A model generated the notes under the pieces. The model saw only the letters and a list, made by a program, of their open reading frames with translations. It made no database searches and was not told the origin of the DNA. From the NCBI GenBank assembly GCA_019420405.1, contig JAHZHF010000011.1, forward strand, positions 1 through 29,006: 29,006 nt of DNA, written 5' to 3'. Numbering within the stretch: position 1 is the first letter of the stretch; each line of letters starts with the position of its first letter. Source of the stretch: Clostridiales bacterium (GTDB lineage: Bacteria; Bacillota; Clostridia; Lachnospirales; Lachnospiraceae). A program made the position numbers and the translations under genes. Positions 21,285 to 29,003 of the stretch are shown here, piece by piece.

Positions 21285-22217
21285 ATGGAAAGAAGAACGG
21301 TGGATCTGCATATGCACAGCAGCTATTCCAGTGATGGTACATATACCATAAAGGAACTGTTCAAGCAGGCACGAGAAAATCAGATGGAGGCGATCGTGGT
21401 CGCGGATCACGACACCTGCGAGGGATCAGAGGAGGCACTCTGTGAGGCGGAGCGAACCGGGATTTACACCATGCCGGCGCTGGAACTCTCCTGTGTGGAT
21501 GAGAACCGGATGGTACATATCCTGGCATATGGGATTGAGACCGGGCGGAAAACGAGGCTTCTGGAACTGACCGAAGCGATTCAGCAGTCAAGGATTGATA
21601 TCCTGCCGAAGATCCGGAGCAATCTGGAGCGTGAGGGATTCTATGTGGATATGGACCGTGTGGAGGAGCTGGCTGCGCCGCATCCGCCGGTGATAACGAA
21701 CTTTGCCAATGCGATCCTGGAAGATAAGCGAAACGAGGGCTGCCCGGCCCTGGAACCATACCGGCCGGGCGGCGCAAAGGCGGACAGGCCTTATATCCGG
21801 TTTATCAAAGACTATTTGGTGGCGGGACGGAAATGCTATGTCCCGGAATACCTTGTAGACATCGAAACCGGGATCCGGGCGATCCGCAGCGCATGCGGGG
21901 TACCTGTCCTTGCCCATCCGGGCGAATGGTTCACGCACAGCGACGAAAGAAAGGTGGAGTGGATGACTGCGTGCGGACTGCAGGGAATCGAAGTGTATAC
22001 GCCGTATCACACGAAAGAGAAGGAAGCATATTTTAAAGCCCTTGCAGACCGTTACGGGCTGTTCCAGACAGCCGGATCAGATTATCACGATGTACGGAAA
22101 AAGCCGGGACACCTGATGGGCGGTATACCGGCGGCGGATATCAGGATGTTCCGGGAACTGGAGAACCTGGCCGCGCAGAATCGGAGGGATATCGAAGGAG
22201 GACGGCGTGAAGTATAG
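21285..22217 (+). CDS. PHP-domain phosphoesterase
   Basis: This 310-residue metal-dependent hydrolase belongs to the PHP superfamily. All four metal-binding motifs are present: DLHMHSSYSSDGT (about residues 7-19), VVADHDT (about 38-44), the glutamate in PALELSC (about 66-72), VLAHPGEW (about 207-214) and the C-terminal AGSDYHD (about 264-270). Related proteins hydrolyse phosphate esters of nucleotides, histidinol or sugars (YciV/TrpH type), so the substrate cannot be fixed. Position between the RuBisCO-like and HAD genes suggests a phosphorylated pathway intermediate, or cleanup of an inhibitory ester. Its last codons overlap the HAD gene by 11 bases, so the two are translationally coupled. 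Confidence 0.9.
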   Translation: MERRTVDLHMHSSYSSDGTYTIKELFKQARENQMEAIVVADHDTCEGSEEALCEAERTGIYTMPALELSCVDENRMVHILAYGIETGRKTRLLELTEAIQQSRIDILPKIRSNLEREGFYVDMDRVEELAAPHPPVITNFANAILEDKRNEGCPALEPYRPGGAKADRPYIRFIKDYLVAGRKCYVPEYLVDIETGIRAIRSACGVPVLAHPGEWFTHSDERKVEWMTACGLQGIEVYTPYHTKEKEAYFKALADRYGLFQTAGSDYHDVRKKPGHLMGGIPAADIRMFRELENLAAQNRRDIEGGRREV

Positions 22218-22998
22218 ATTATTGGCACTGGACGTAGACGGGACGCTTCTGGACGATGGACACCGGCTGTCTGACGAGAATGCGGAAGCAGTCCGTAAAC
22301 TCGTGGCGGAAGGTGTAAGAGTCGTACTCTTTACCGGGCGCGCCTATCCGGCCCTGGAAGAGGTGATCCGGCGCATTGGTTTAAAGGACGCCGCGGCGAC
22401 TCAGAACGGAAGCCTTATCCTGGATGTTCCGGAAGGACGGACGCTTCATGAGGAGATGATTTCCGTACAGGACTGCCGGATGATTCTGGAGTACTGCCGC
22501 GAGAACGGATTTGACCCCCTGCTCTACCAGGGGGATGCGGTCTATTCAAAGCTGACGGGGAAGTACTTGGATATTTTCGAAACGTGTATGGGGCTGAAGG
22601 TATCGGCTGTGGATGATATCGGAGCATGCTATCAGCAGATCCCGCTTGGGAAGATCCTGATTCTGGATGAGCCCGGGAGAGTACAGCAGGCGAAGAACTG
22701 GATCCATCAGACTTTCGGAGGACGTGTCAGCGCAGAGCTTGCCTACGATTTCTCGCTGGAAATCGGAGGGAGCGATAAGGGGCGGGCTCTTGCATGGCTG
22801 GCGGACTACTACGGAATAGACCGGAAGGAAATCATGGCGGTCGGAGACGGGGAAAATGACAGGAACATGCTTCAGACAGCGGGATTTTCGGTGGCCATGG
22901 GGAACGCGATGGACCGGGTGAAGGAAACGGCGGACGCAGTGACGCTTACAAACAATGAAAACGGGGTCGCGGCAGCGATCCGGAACTATATGAAATGA
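22207..22998 (+). CDS. HAD-superfamily Cof-type (IIB) phosphatase
   Basis: This 263-residue HAD hydrolase has motif I LALDVDGTLLDD (residues 6-17, nucleophile and acid Asp), motif II in VVLFTGRAY, a C2B cap typical of Cof/YidA proteins (about 85-185), the motif III lysine in GGSDKGRAL, and motif IV GDGENDRNML. Such enzymes dephosphorylate small sugar or polyol phosphates. The start is GTG with AAGGAGG a few bases upstream, inside the end of the PHP gene, so initiation depends on re-initiation or coupling. Within the operon it may release a free sugar product or act as a valve against phospho-intermediate build-up. A housekeeping role is also possible. Confidence 0.9.
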   Translation: MKYRLLALDVDGTLLDDGHRLSDENAEAVRKLVAEGVRVVLFTGRAYPALEEVIRRIGLKDAAATQNGSLILDVPEGRTLHEEMISVQDCRMILEYCRENGFDPLLYQGDAVYSKLTGKYLDIFETCMGLKVSAVDDIGACYQQIPLGKILILDEPGRVQQAKNWIHQTFGGRVSAELAYDFSLEIGGSDKGRALAWLADYYGIDRKEIMAVGDGENDRNMLQTAGFSVAMGNAMDRVKETADAVTLTNNENGVAAAIRNYMK

Positions 22999-23043
22999 AC
23001 GGAAACTGAACATCGGACAGAAAACCATAAAGGTGGTGATGGA

Positions 23044-24756
23044 ATGATTTATGAAGGGACAGCGGTTTCTGACGGCGTGGCAGTCGGCAGTGTGTTCCAT
23101 TATAAACCAAGCCAGATCGAAATTCAGGAAAAACTGATTGCGCTTGACCAGGTGGACGAAAATATTGCGCGTTATCAGGAGATCCTGAAAGCGGCGGAAA
23201 AAGAATTATTAAATTTAATAGAGAAAATGGAAGCGGAAGAGGAGCAGAAGAAGATCTTCCAGGCGCACATAGACATCGTGGGCGACGATGAGATGAATCA
23301 GGAGATCGAGGATGAAATCCGGGAAAACCTGTACTCGCCGGAGTATGCAGTGAAGGTCGTGTATGACAGGTACATTCACATCATTTCCCAGGCGAAGGAT
23401 GCGCTGATACGGGAGCGTGCGGCGGATTTAAAAGACGTCTGCCGGAGAATCATCCGCCTGTGGCTCGGCGTGGAAGATAATTCGCTGTCGGCTCTCACGG
23501 GGGATGTGATCGTAGTAGCGCACGACCTTCTGCCCTCTGATACTGCCGGGATGAAGAGGGAGCATGTGCTAGCGATTGTAACGGAGATCGGCGGATATAC
23601 TTCCCATATGGCGATACTGGCCAGAAACTACGGGATACCGGCTGTGCTCGGAGTGCCCGGGATCATGGAGAAAACAAAAGACGGCGAGCGGGTTGCCGTT
23701 GACGCGAAGACGGGAAAGATTGTGACAAACCTGACGGCGGACCAGGAAAAACAGTATCAGGCCATGCGGGAGGAGTACATAAAGACAGTCAGCGACTTGA
23801 AGCAGTATCTTCCGATTGACGCAGTGACGATGGACGGAACGAAGATTGACGTATGCCTGAATATCGGATCCGCAGATAACAGTGAACTGGAAGCGGAGCA
23901 GTATACCGATGGAGTCGGGCTCTTCCGCACGGAATTCCTTTATATGAGCAAGAGCCAGCTCCCTACGGAAGAAGAGCAGTTCGAAGTGTATAAGAAGGTT
24001 GCCATGGTATACAAAGAGCGCCCGGTCATCATACGGACTCTGGACATCGGCGGAGACAAGAAGCTGGACTATCTGGAACTTCCGCAGGAGGATAACCCGT
24101 TCCTGGGACTGAGAGCCCTGCGGCTCTGCTTTGAGATGAAGCCGATCTTTAAAACACAGCTCCGCGCTATCCTGCGGGCGGGCCGATTCGGAAATATCTG
24201 GATTATGTTCCCCATGGTCGGCAGCATCGGAGATATCCGGTTCGCGAAACAGATTGTGGAGGAAACGAAGCGGGAGCTGGAGGAAGAAGGCGTACCGTAC
24301 GGCCATGATGTGAAGGTCGGGATTATGGTGGAGATACCGTCCATCGCCCTGATGGCGGATGTGGCGGCATCGGAAGTGGATTTTGCAAGCATCGGAACAA
24401 ACGATCTGTGCCAGTATCTGACGGCGGTAGACCGGTTAAACCCGAGCGTCGCGAAATATTACCAGAGTTTTCACCCTGCCATGTTCCGGCTGATCCGGCT
24501 GATCGTCGAGGAATTTACGAAACAGGGCAAACCGGTCAGCGTCTGTGGTGAGATGGGCGGAAATCCAGAAGCGGCGGCACTGATGATCGGACTGGGAATC
24601 CGGAAACTGAGCATGAACGCATCGTCGCTTGCGGCGGTGAAAAAGATGATCTCTCAGATCAATCTGCATAAAGCGCAGCGGATGGCGCGCACGGTTCTGG
24701 AACTGTCCACGGCAGTTCAGGTTGAGAATTACTTAAAGAGTGAACTGCCCGGATAG
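23044..24756 (+). CDS. ptsI: PTS Enzyme I (phosphoenolpyruvate-protein phosphotransferase)
   Basis: This 570-residue protein is a complete Enzyme I that takes phosphate from PEP and passes it to HPr. The N-terminal domain has the helical HPr-binding part and the phosphorylatable H188 in EIGGYTSHMAILARN. The C-terminal PEP-binding barrel has GLFRTEFLYM, the RTLDIGGDK motif, GTNDLCQYLTAVDR and the cysteine signature SVCGEMGGNPEAA. AAGGTGGTGAT precedes the ATG. In Clostridia the general ptsI usually sits with ptsH apart from sugar genes. Here both are embedded between metabolic enzymes and a galactitol-type PTS on the same strand, so this is probably a dedicated paralogue. Confirmation needs a second ptsI elsewhere in the genome. 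Confidence 0.94.
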   Translation: MIYEGTAVSDGVAVGSVFHYKPSQIEIQEKLIALDQVDENIARYQEILKAAEKELLNLIEKMEAEEEQKKIFQAHIDIVGDDEMNQEIEDEIRENLYSPEYAVKVVYDRYIHIISQAKDALIRERAADLKDVCRRIIRLWLGVEDNSLSALTGDVIVVAHDLLPSDTAGMKREHVLAIVTEIGGYTSHMAILARNYGIPAVLGVPGIMEKTKDGERVAVDAKTGKIVTNLTADQEKQYQAMREEYIKTVSDLKQYLPIDAVTMDGTKIDVCLNIGSADNSELEAEQYTDGVGLFRTEFLYMSKSQLPTEEEQFEVYKKVAMVYKERPVIIRTLDIGGDKKLDYLELPQEDNPFLGLRALRLCFEMKPIFKTQLRAILRAGRFGNIWIMFPMVGSIGDIRFAKQIVEETKRELEEEGVPYGHDVKVGIMVEIPSIALMADVAASEVDFASIGTNDLCQYLTAVDRLNPSVAKYYQSFHPAMFRLIRLIVEEFTKQGKPVSVCGEMGGNPEAAALMIGLGIRKLSMNASSLAAVKKMISQINLHKAQRMARTVLELSTAVQVENYLKSELPG

Positions 24757-24783
24757 GCGCAGAAGAGAAAAGGAGAACGTATC

Positions 24784-25062
24784 ATGTATGCAAAGAAAGT
24801 AAAAATCGAGAATAAGACAGGATTACACGCGCGTCCGGCTTCGGATTTCGTAAATCTGGCAAAAAACTATGACAGCAAAATCAGAATCCAGAATATGGAT
24901 GAGGAAGGTTCTGCCAAAGCGAACGCTAAGTCCATCGTAATGCTGATCGCACAGGGGCTTGCCCAGGGCACGACAGTAGAGATCAGCGCAGAAGGATCGG
25001 ATGAGAAGGAAGCTGTGGACGCGCTGGTGGCGCTGATTGAGACAAAATTCGGAGAAGATTAA
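24784..25062 (+). CDS. ptsH: HPr-family phosphocarrier protein
   Basis: This 92-residue protein is an HPr. The phosphorylated histidine is H15 in NKTGLHARPASDFV, and the regulatory serine region is ANAKSIVML (Ser50, equivalent to Ser46 of Bacillus HPr), so regulation by HPr kinase remains possible. It accepts phosphate from Enzyme I and passes it to IIA. AAGGAG lies upstream of the ATG. The gene is 27 bases after ptsI and 12 bases before the IIA gene, so the phosphorelay components are in their reaction order (EI, HPr, IIA, IIB, IIC). It may be a specialised paralogue serving only this PTS. Confidence 0.94.
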   Translation: MYAKKVKIENKTGLHARPASDFVNLAKNYDSKIRIQNMDEEGSAKANAKSIVMLIAQGLAQGTTVEISAEGSDEKEAVDALVALIETKFGED

Positions 25063-25074
25063 AGGAGATGCCGT

Positions 25075-25554
25075 ATGGAGACAGTAGGATTATATACGAA
25101 CCAGTCGATGATGCTCACACGCGTAAAAGCAGGGAATGAGGAAGAGATCATCCGCACGCTCTGCGCAAAGGCAATGGATAACGGATGTATCAATGAGGAG
25201 TTTATCACCGCGATTCTGGCGCGGGAAAAAGAGTACCCGACGGGACTTCCGACCGAGGTGCCGATCGCGATTCCGCATATCCACGACGGATGCCTGAAAT
25301 CATTCTTTTCGATGGCTGTGCTCGAAAATCCGGTTGCGTTCCGCTGCATGGGCGATCCGGATGAGACGGTGGATGTCCGGCTGGTATTTTTATTCGGGAT
25401 AACAGACCCCAGTTATCAGACGGCTGTCCTTAAGAAATTCAGCACGATTTTCCAGGACGAAGAGGCATTAAACGGCCTTACATCTGCGGAGGACGCATCG
25501 GTGCTGATGGAGAAAATGAAAGGGCTTCTTGACGAATATCTTGTGACAGAGTAA
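25075..25554 (+). CDS. PTS IIA component, galactitol/fructose type
   Basis: This 159-residue cytoplasmic protein is a IIA of the fructose-mannitol/galactitol (PTS_EIIA_2) class. The site of phosphorylation is H68 in EVPIAIPHIH, preceded by the usual CAKAMDNGCINEEFITAILAREKEYPTG helix and loop. It follows directly after HPr and precedes the IIB and IIC genes, so it forms a split-chain, GatA-like permease. The class imports polyols and some sugars, but substrate choice lies in IIC and cannot be read here. AAAGGAG is 8 bases before the ATG. Confidence 0.9.
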   Translation: METVGLYTNQSMMLTRVKAGNEEEIIRTLCAKAMDNGCINEEFITAILAREKEYPTGLPTEVPIAIPHIHDGCLKSFFSMAVLENPVAFRCMGDPDETVDVRLVFLFGITDPSYQTAVLKKFSTIFQDEEALNGLTSAEDASVLMEKMKGLLDEYLVTE

Positions 25555-25606
25555 TGAAAGACTGGCAAAGAAGAGAAACAGACTGTTTGAAAAGGAGAGA
25601 TAAAAT

Positions 25607-25909
25607 ATGAAATCAAAAATCAATATGGCAGTTGCATGCGGCGGCGGTATTTTTACCACGACAGTAGTAACAGATAAAATCAAAGAGATCCTGAAAAAAG
25701 AAAAAATCCAGTTTAACATTGACCCGCACAAAATTACGGAAGTGCCGAACCTGACAGGTTATGACCTGATTGTCGTGACAGGAAAAACCAACGCGACGAA
25801 CAAGGCGGGCGCTCCGGTGATGCTCGGCCTGCCTCTGTTCACCGGTGTTGGAGCAGATGAATTTACAGAAGAGCTTTTAAGTGAAATCCGGAGGATTATG
25901 GCGGAATAG
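25607..25909 (+). CDS. PTS IIB component, galactitol type
   Basis: This 100-residue protein is a small stand-alone IIB of the GatB/lactose-like fold. The phospho-cysteine is C11 in MAVACGGGIFTTT, where GatB proteins usually read VACGTGVATS. The C-terminal part (DLIVVTGK, GLPLFTGVGADEFTEELL) matches the class. AAGGAGAGA precedes the ATG. It transfers phosphate from IIA to the incoming solute bound at IIC. A GC-rich hairpin separates it from the IIC gene. Confidence 0.9.
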   Translation: MKSKINMAVACGGGIFTTTVVTDKIKEILKKEKIQFNIDPHKITEVPNLTGYDLIVVTGKTNATNKAGAPVMLGLPLFTGVGADEFTEELLSEIRRIMAE

Positions 25910-25924
25910 CGCTGTTTCCGTCTG

Positions 25925-25965
25925 CCGCGCGGCGTTGGGGGAATGAAAAGAAAGGCGCCGCGCGG
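25925..25965 (+). other. Intercistronic GC-rich hairpin between IIB and IIC
   Basis: CCGCGCGGCG (25925-25934) pairs perfectly with 25956-25965 across a 21-base loop. There is no T run, so it is not a terminator. It probably stabilises upstream mRNA or sets the ratio of soluble IIA/IIB to membrane IIC. The 90-base IIB-IIC gap is the widest among the eleven operon genes. Confidence 0.7.
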
Positions 25966-25999
25966 AAAAGGAAAATGAGATAAAGGAGGAATTCTATCC

Positions 26000-27457
26000 A
26001 TGCAAATACTTATTAATATAGGAAATGCTGTCAATAATGTAATGGGTATCTTCGGAAGTACGATCATTGTTCCGATTATCATTTTTATTATCAGTGTATG
26101 TATGAAGGTCGGTGTAAAGAAGTCATTCCAGGGCGCGCTTTATATGGCGGTCGGCCTGACCCTGTTCAACGCAGTACTGAGTATCTTGATGACAGCGATC
26201 ACTCCTTACGTGACAGCTATGGCGGACAATGTGGGAATTGAGCTTCCTTACATTGATATCGGATGGCAGGGTGCGAGTGTCGTCGTATATTCAAACACAC
26301 TTGGATATATCTATCTTGTCCTCGGACTCGGACTCAACCTTCTTCTGTTCGGCCTGAAACTGGTGGATACGTTCCAGCCGACAGATATCTGGAATTATTA
26401 CCAGTTTGTATTCTGGGCAGTGATTGTGCAGTTTACAACCGGAAGCTTTGCCCTGGGTATCGCGGCAGCAGTTGTATGCAACCTTGTGGTACTCCTTATC
26501 GCGGACATTATCGCTCCGTCACTGCAGGAATTCAACGGATATGACAACCTGACTCTTACAAGCTGCCCGTCCGGAGGCGCTCCGTTCGCTATGATTGTAA
26601 GATGGATCGTGATGAAGCTTAAGATTAAAACAAAACCGATCAGCGCGGAGACTCTGCAGAACCGCTTCGGATTCTGGGGTGAGCCGCTGATCATCGGCCT
26701 GATCGTAGGAATCCTGATCGCAGTACTCGGATCCATCACAGGGCTTGGTGAGGTTACGACATGGGCAGGCATCCTGACAACTGCGATTACGATTGCGGGT
26801 ATCATGGTGATCTATCCCTCTGTTTCCGGACTGTTCGTCAAGGGTCTGATTCCGTTGAGCCAGTCTATGCAGGCGAAAGCCCAGGCGGGAAAGTCCAAGA
26901 GAAAATATTTCCATGTTGCCATGGATCCGGCTGTTTTCTTCGGAAATGGCGACAACATGGCGGCAGCACTGATCCTGATCCCGATCGTATTCTTTACCTC
27001 GCTTGTAATGCCGGGTAACAAACTTCTGATGCTGGCGGATATCCCGGCGATGGCGTTTATGACGGCCGGGCTGATTTGTGTATTCCGCGGAGATATCCTG
27101 ATGACGATTATCTCCGGGACGATCTGGTTCAATATCTCAAATGTTCTGAATTCAGAGGTCTGCAGCGCATTTACAAAAGCAGCGGAAGCGGCGGGCGTTG
27201 CATCCCAGATGGAGTCGGTAGCGAGCGCGTTTGACCAGGGACTCGGTATTGCGGCATGGACGGTAGGGACAAACCCGGTTCTGTGGCTGGTTTACAAAGC
27301 ATTCTCTCTGGAAGGCTCTATAAAAATCATCGCGATTGTCGTACTGATCGCAGCACTTGCTTTCATTTATATCTCTTTCAGGAGAAACAAGAAAGCTTGG
27401 TGGATGGCTGCCGGAGCAAGCGAAGAATATCTGCTTGAGAGAGGTTACATCGAATAA
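26000..27457 (+). CDS. PTS IIC component, galactitol type
   Basis: This 485-residue integral membrane permease is of the GatC class. It has about ten or more hydrophobic segments, starting with GSTIIVPIIIFIISVCMKVG. The family N-terminal pattern includes ALYMAVGLTLFN and an LPYIDIGWQGASVVVYSN substrate-region loop (about residues 81-98), with conserved GNGDN (about 314-318) and NPVLW segments later. It translocates the solute while IIB phosphorylates it, delivering a phosphorylated polyol or sugar for the enzymes encoded upstream. AAAGGAGG is well placed before the ATG. It is the last gene before a probable terminator, and the regulator that follows has its own promoter. Confidence 0.92.
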   Translation: MQILINIGNAVNNVMGIFGSTIIVPIIIFIISVCMKVGVKKSFQGALYMAVGLTLFNAVLSILMTAITPYVTAMADNVGIELPYIDIGWQGASVVVYSNTLGYIYLVLGLGLNLLLFGLKLVDTFQPTDIWNYYQFVFWAVIVQFTTGSFALGIAAAVVCNLVVLLIADIIAPSLQEFNGYDNLTLTSCPSGGAPFAMIVRWIVMKLKIKTKPISAETLQNRFGFWGEPLIIGLIVGILIAVLGSITGLGEVTTWAGILTTAITIAGIMVIYPSVSGLFVKGLIPLSQSMQAKAQAGKSKRKYFHVAMDPAVFFGNGDNMAAALILIPIVFFTSLVMPGNKLLMLADIPAMAFMTAGLICVFRGDILMTIISGTIWFNISNVLNSEVCSAFTKAAEAAGVASQMESVASAFDQGLGIAAWTVGTNPVLWLVYKAFSLEGSIKIIAIVVLIAALAFIYISFRRNKKAWWMAAGASEEYLLERGYIE

Positions 27458-27474
27458 GAGAATACTGAACCATT

Positions 27475-27513
27475 CAGGCAGAGGACCGGGGCGTCTTCTG
27501 CCTGTTACCTTTT
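27475..27513 (+). terminator. Probable operon terminator after IIC
   Basis: CAGGCAGA (27475-27482) pairs with TCTGCCTG (27497-27504) across a 14-base loop, followed by TTACCTTTTT. The interrupted T tract suggests incomplete termination and some read-through into the regulator gene. Confidence 0.6.
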
Positions 27514-27551
27514 TGGGTGACCTTTTGCGGGAAGGCCGGGGAGGTTCCCTG

Positions 27552-27580
27552 TTGTTTTCAAAAGAGCGGGATGGTATACT
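27552..27580 (+). promoter_or_regulatory. Promoter of the PucR/CdaR-type regulator
   Basis: TTGTTT (27552-27557), a 17-base spacer and TATACT (27575-27580), with TGG directly before the -10 box (extended -10). The rest of the 226-base gap contains a GAACAG-N6-CTGTTC inverted repeat near 27630 and no gene. Confidence 0.65.
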
Positions 27581-27683
27581 ACTGTAGAGGCTGCGCGGAA
27601 GGGGAGCGAAGGCAGTTTTGTCCCTGCGGCGGAACAGTCGCTGCTGTTCACGGACAGACTAATGAAGGTGGTGTTGCAAAAAT

Positions 27684-28760
27684 ATGGCAGACAGGTTTTT
27701 TCAGGGATATGTGTATCAGTTGCAGGGCAGTATCCCGAGAATGTTCGGAGTGATTGACAACAAGGAGATCGTTTCATGCAGCAATCAGGAAATGATCGGA
27801 CAGAAGAATTCATTCGATTTGATGAAAAAACAGAACGGGGAAAATGACTGCTTTTTTGTCAAAGATATGACCTATCGTATATTTTATGAAAACAGTTTTG
27901 TAAAATTTGCAGCTTTTGTAGAAGGAAAAGACAAAGAGGCGCAGAATTATGCTACGATCCTTGCAGTCTGCTTTACAGGTACGAAGGCGTATTTGGAAGA
28001 AAAGTATGACAGGGCTCTTTTCTACAAGAACCTGTTCCTCGAAAATATTCATGGGGAAGATGTGAATGTCCGTGCCAGTATCCTGAAGATCGTTCTGATC
28101 AAGCCGCGGGCAGTCTTTTTACTCCGGTTCCAGAAGGCGGATCCGAATTGGAATCTGAATAGCTTACTGGCGGGGGAGGAGCGGCCGGAAAAATATGAAG
28201 TATTTCCGATGACGGAGACGGATATCCTCCTGATCGCCGAGACAAGGTCAAATACGGGATGGGAGACGCTGGAGGAGATGGGATATCGGTTTCGGGAAAT
28301 CGCCGGGACAGAATTCGGTCAGCTTCCAGTCGTCGGGATCGGAAGCGTTGTGACAGATATACGGCAACTGGCCGAATCATATAAAGAAAGCCTGTATGTG
28401 CTTTCGCTTTTGTATCTCTTTCAGAAAGGGGAGACGGTTATCAGCTATAATCACCTCGGAATTAACCGCCTGATCTATCAGATGCCGGTGTCGCTGTGCG
28501 AGTCTTATCTGCGGGAGGTGTTTATAAAAGGCGGCTTCGACTCTTTTGAACCGGAAACCCTGGAAACCATAAACTGTTTTTTTGAGAATAACCTGAATGT
28601 TTCGGAAACCGCCCGCCAGCTTTTTATCCACAGGAATACCCTGATGTATCGTCTGAAAAAAGTGAAGAAATTGACCGGTCTTGATATCAGGGTTTTTGAC
28701 GACGCTATTATATTCAAGCTGGCTATGGTAATATACCGGCATCTGGAATATAAAAAGTAG
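27684..28760 (+). CDS. PucR/CdaR-family transcriptional regulator
   Basis: This 358-residue protein ends in the PucR-type helix-turn-helix domain: ETINCFFENNLNVSETARQLFIHRNTLMYRLKKVKKLTGLDIR (about residues 297-339), the pattern seen in CdaR, PucR and similar activators. Preceding it is a GGDEF-like or linker region (about 150-285), and an N-terminal half (1-140) I do not recognise that may sense the ligand. It lies immediately downstream of the PTS/RuBisCO-like operon on the same strand with its own promoter, so it most likely activates that operon. Candidate sites are the inverted repeats at 15687-15797. The ribosome site (AAGGTGG) is 13 bases from the ATG, a weak spacing that would keep protein levels low. 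Confidence 0.88.
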   Translation: MADRFFQGYVYQLQGSIPRMFGVIDNKEIVSCSNQEMIGQKNSFDLMKKQNGENDCFFVKDMTYRIFYENSFVKFAAFVEGKDKEAQNYATILAVCFTGTKAYLEEKYDRALFYKNLFLENIHGEDVNVRASILKIVLIKPRAVFLLRFQKADPNWNLNSLLAGEERPEKYEVFPMTETDILLIAETRSNTGWETLEEMGYRFREIAGTEFGQLPVVGIGSVVTDIRQLAESYKESLYVLSLLYLFQKGETVISYNHLGINRLIYQMPVSLCESYLREVFIKGGFDSFEPETLETINCFFENNLNVSETARQLFIHRNTLMYRLKKVKKLTGLDIRVFDDAIIFKLAMVIYRHLEYKK

Positions 28761-28930
28761 GTTATTGCTACTTCTTCAAAAATGTAACAGTTCAGCTATT
28801 TAGTGCACTAACATTTTCCGTTAGATTACGTCCGGAAGCGGGGCAGATATTTAGTAACACGTATTCTGATGAAGGGACAGGAGTTCCATGCTTCGTTCCG
28901 GAATCTGGGAAGAATCTAAGAAGCCGAAGA

Positions 28931-29003
28931 GTTGTTTAAGGGCAAAGCGGTGTGCAGGGCAACTCGCTGACGCTCAAACAATCCCTGCGCACCGCTTAAC
29001 AAC
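28931..29003. repeat. Long imperfect hairpin at the right edge
   Basis: AAGCGGTGTGCAGGG (28945-28959) pairs with 28983-28997 (one G-T pair), and GTTGTT (28931-28936) pairs with AACAAC (28998-29003). The loop holds a CTCGCTGACGCTC motif whose GCTGACGC core also occurs in the stem-loop at 13644-13718. It lacks a T run. It may be an extragenic palindromic repeat or the start of a larger element beyond the window. I see no gene in 28761-28930. Confidence 0.6.
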
